Shown here: positions 6,786 through 7,510 of the stretch, in pieces | Numbering within the stretch: the first letter of the stretch is position 1 | How the letters are laid out: every line of letters begins with the position of its first letter | Source of the DNA: Thermoplasmata archaeon | GTDB taxonomy: Archaea > Thermoplasmatota > B47-G6 > B47-G6B > 47-G6 | NCBI GenBank assembly: GCA_003663565.1 | Contig: QMTT01000032.1 | Location: forward strand, 1-7,510 | Direction: 5' to 3' | Length of the DNA: 7,510 bases | The notes under the pieces: model-generated | Seen by the model: the letters and a program-made list of their open reading frames with translations, nothing else | Told to the model about the DNA's origin: nothing | The model's database searches: none | Translations under genes and position numbers: made by a program

Positions 6786-7049
6786 TTACTCCTTCGTAAG
6801 TTGTTCTAATAATGCAATTGCACTAAGAATTTGTGTCCTAACGTGGATTGGTGTGTTTGGATCAACTATAAGCTCGTTAAGTATATTTATAGCGCTGGCA
6901 GCTTTAGCACCTATATTCTCAGTACCTCCAGATATAAGCTCTTTTGCCTCGTTTGCACCCCTCTTTATATTTCTTGGAACGCCTTCTTCCTCTATAATTC
7001 CATCTAGGATCTCAACAACCTGCCTCACGATCTCTTCGGCTTTTGCCAT
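6786..7049 (-). CDS. UPF0147 family protein (archaeal conserved small protein)
   Basis: This 87-residue protein matches the archaeal UPF0147 family, whose function is not known. Diagnostic positions are VPRNIKRGANEAK (24-36), ILNELIVDPNTPIHVRTQIL (56-75) with the conserved Asp-Pro-Asn-x-Pro and His-x-Arg-Thr, and a closing helix with LEQL. It is predicted to be all-helical, cytoplasmic and without membrane segments or metal motifs. Length fits the family. The ATG at 7047-7049 is preceded by a strong AGAGGTGAT site 5 bases away. That site contains an out-of-frame ATG, which I do not take as a start. The gene appears monocistronic and converges on the secreted-protein gene. A near-full-length antisense open frame (6853-7065, plus strand) exists but is a shadow of this gene. 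Confidence 0.92.
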   Translation of the reverse strand: MAKAEEIVRQVVEILDGIIEEEGVPRNIKRGANEAKELISGGTENIGAKAASAINILNELIVDPNTPIHVRTQILSAIALLEQLTKE

Positions 7050-7054
7050 AATTC

Positions 7055-7063
7055 ATCACCTCT
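7055..7063 (-). promoter_or_regulatory. Strong ribosome binding site of the UPF0147 gene
   Basis: AGAGGTGAT on the minus strand is a near-complete match to the anti-Shine-Dalgarno complement, 5 bases before the ATG. It is the strongest such site in the window and suggests efficient translation. Confidence 0.7.
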
Positions 7064-7098
7064 AAAAATGTTCTAAATCTTGGGAAGGAGATTTTGAG

Positions 7099-7107
7099 CT
7101 AAAATAG
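7099..7107 (-). promoter_or_regulatory. Weak candidate TATA box of the UPF0147 gene
   Basis: CTATTTTAG on the minus strand would put transcription start near 7077 and leave a leader of about 28 bases containing the ribosome binding site. The match is modest and rests mainly on position. Confidence 0.3.
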
Positions 7108-7271
7108 ACCTCAAAGCTGGGTGTTATTGTTTCGATCATGTTTGCCTATAGGATCTAGTGGGCTGGCTCTTAGTCGTTAAATGAACTAGTCAACTAATAA
7201 TCATAAACACTAATGTCCTGATGTTTTTAAGGTTTAGCACTTATGAAAGAAAACTCTTATGAACCGTTTAC

Positions 7272-7341
7272 TGCTTTACTTCCCTTTTGGCACCGTTTTC
7301 TCCTGCACCCTGCTCTCATTTGCTTTAGATGCTCTTGGCAC
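7272..7341 (+). repeat. Imperfect direct repeat pair sharing TGCTTTA and TTGGCAC
   Basis: Copy one (7272-7293) and copy two (7321-7341) each begin with TGCTTTA and end with TTGGCAC, separated internally by 8 and 7 less similar bases. The copies are offset by 48-49 bases. A third TTGGCAC alone lies at 7409-7415. Two copies are too few and too diverged for a CRISPR array. Confidence 0.4.
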
Positions 7342-7430
7342 TCATGAGGGCAAGTAGAGTGTTCTTGTAGTGCGAGGGCTGTTTTGTAGATGGTAGAGAG
7401 TGTAAAGTTTGGCACGTAATGTCCCCTGCA

Positions 7431-7440
7431 ATTTTTTAAA
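7431..7440 (+). promoter_or_regulatory. T6A4 tract: possible TATA box for a right-edge unit, or terminator of an upstream RNA
   Basis: TTTTTTAAAA is centred near 7436. Read as a TATA box it predicts transcription start near 7462, just before an ATG at 7467 and a GTG at 7469, a leaderless layout common in crenarchaea. Read as a T-tract it could end a transcript from the intergenic region. The sequence alone does not choose between these. Confidence 0.3.
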
Positions 7441-7510
7441 ACACTCTCAGAGCTTATTTCATTATAATGTGCCGATCCCCAATATGTTGGGTTCTAAGCC
7501 CGAATGGGGA

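Larger units (their letters stand above)
7071..7510. other. 440-base region without a convincing protein gene; possible unannotated RNA and promoters
   Basis: No frame of normal archaeal coding character runs through this stretch. It holds the minus-strand promoter area of UPF0147 (about 7071-7120), an AT-rich part with short repeats TAGTC and TTATGAA (7170-7263), three copies of TTGGCAC (7287, 7335, 7409), one long-range helix and one inverted repeat (7273-7360; 7396-7448), a T6/A4 tract (7431-7440) and a compound hairpin at the right edge (7476-7510). A plus-strand TATA-like TTTTTAAGG at 7223 and the T6 tract could bound a transcript of about 185 bases. Nothing matches tRNA, rRNA, SRP RNA or RNase P RNA signatures that I know. 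Confidence 0.5.

Noticed and set aside
6853..7065. 70-residue plus-strand open frame opposite UPF0147
   Set aside because: It is antisense to a recognised conserved family with a strong ribosome binding site. Its Ser/Ile/Pro-rich content is the complement of that gene.
7243..7347. 34-codon plus-strand open frame in the intergenic region
   Set aside because: No ribosome binding site, TATA box too close for a leaderless start, and a residue mix rich in Phe, Leu, His and Cys unlike the neighbouring genes. It stays possible only if transcript data place a start at 7243.
7272..7415. Possible CRISPR array from the repeated TTGGCAC
   Set aside because: Only short and imperfect copies with uneven spacing (48 and 74 bases), no 24-37-base identical repeats and no cas genes nearby.
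7470..7510. tRNA-like arm (GGG, 7-base loop, CCC), with a minus-strand loop that could read as a Leu anticodon
   Set aside because: No D arm, TpsiC arm or 7-base acceptor stem can be placed around it on either strand, and the minus-strand stem has a mismatch.
7050..7510. Archaeal C/D box or H/ACA guide RNA, SRP RNA or RNase P RNA
   Set aside because: No properly spaced C and D boxes and no conserved core motifs of the larger RNAs. The only good GTGATGA-like match is the UPF0147 ribosome binding site.

Overview
The window looks like a chromosomal segment of a hyperthermophilic or thermophilic archaeon, most likely in the Thermoproteota (crenarchaeal lineage). The gene set points there: an archaeal-type bifunctional fructose-1,6-bisphosphate aldolase/phosphatase, an archaeal Trm10 tRNA methyltransferase, an archaeal phosphopantetheine adenylyltransferase, a SAM hydroxide adenosyltransferase and a UPF0147 protein. 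Archaeal expression signals agree: TATA-like boxes, GAGGTG-type ribosome binding sites, a TTG start, and T-tract ends instead of hairpin terminators. Base composition is AT-rich throughout, and I see no sign of recent transfer, insertion sequences, CRISPR or phage.

Layout. (1) Bases 1-831, plus strand: the C-terminal three quarters of the aldolase/phosphatase, cut by the left edge. (2) Bases 886-3828, minus strand: a tight three-gene operon transcribed as SAM hydrolase, then Trm10, then a two-domain protein joining CoaD-type adenylyltransferase to a DUF84 inosine/xanthosine triphosphatase. The first two genes overlap by 7 bases and the last two are 4 bases apart. (3) Bases 3829-3969: a divergent promoter region with one TATA-like element per direction. 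(4) Bases 3970-6741, plus strand: a large secreted, membrane-anchored, heavily N-glycosylation-prone protein of unknown function. (5) Bases 6786-7049, minus strand: UPF0147. (6) Bases 7050-7510: no convincing gene, but a set of short repeats, long-range helices and possible promoter elements that could mark an unannotated RNA and the start of another transcription unit at the right edge.

How the genes fit together. The minus-strand operon has a nucleotide and cofactor housekeeping theme: one enzyme splits SAM to adenosine and methionine, the next uses SAM to methylate position 9 of tRNA, and the fusion protein makes dephospho-CoA and removes aberrant ITP/XTP. The aldolase/phosphatase is the key gluconeogenic enzyme and is independent of it. 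The secreted protein is the least understood gene and, with the right-hand intergenic region, the best place to look for new biology. I did not find a clear novel multi-gene system.
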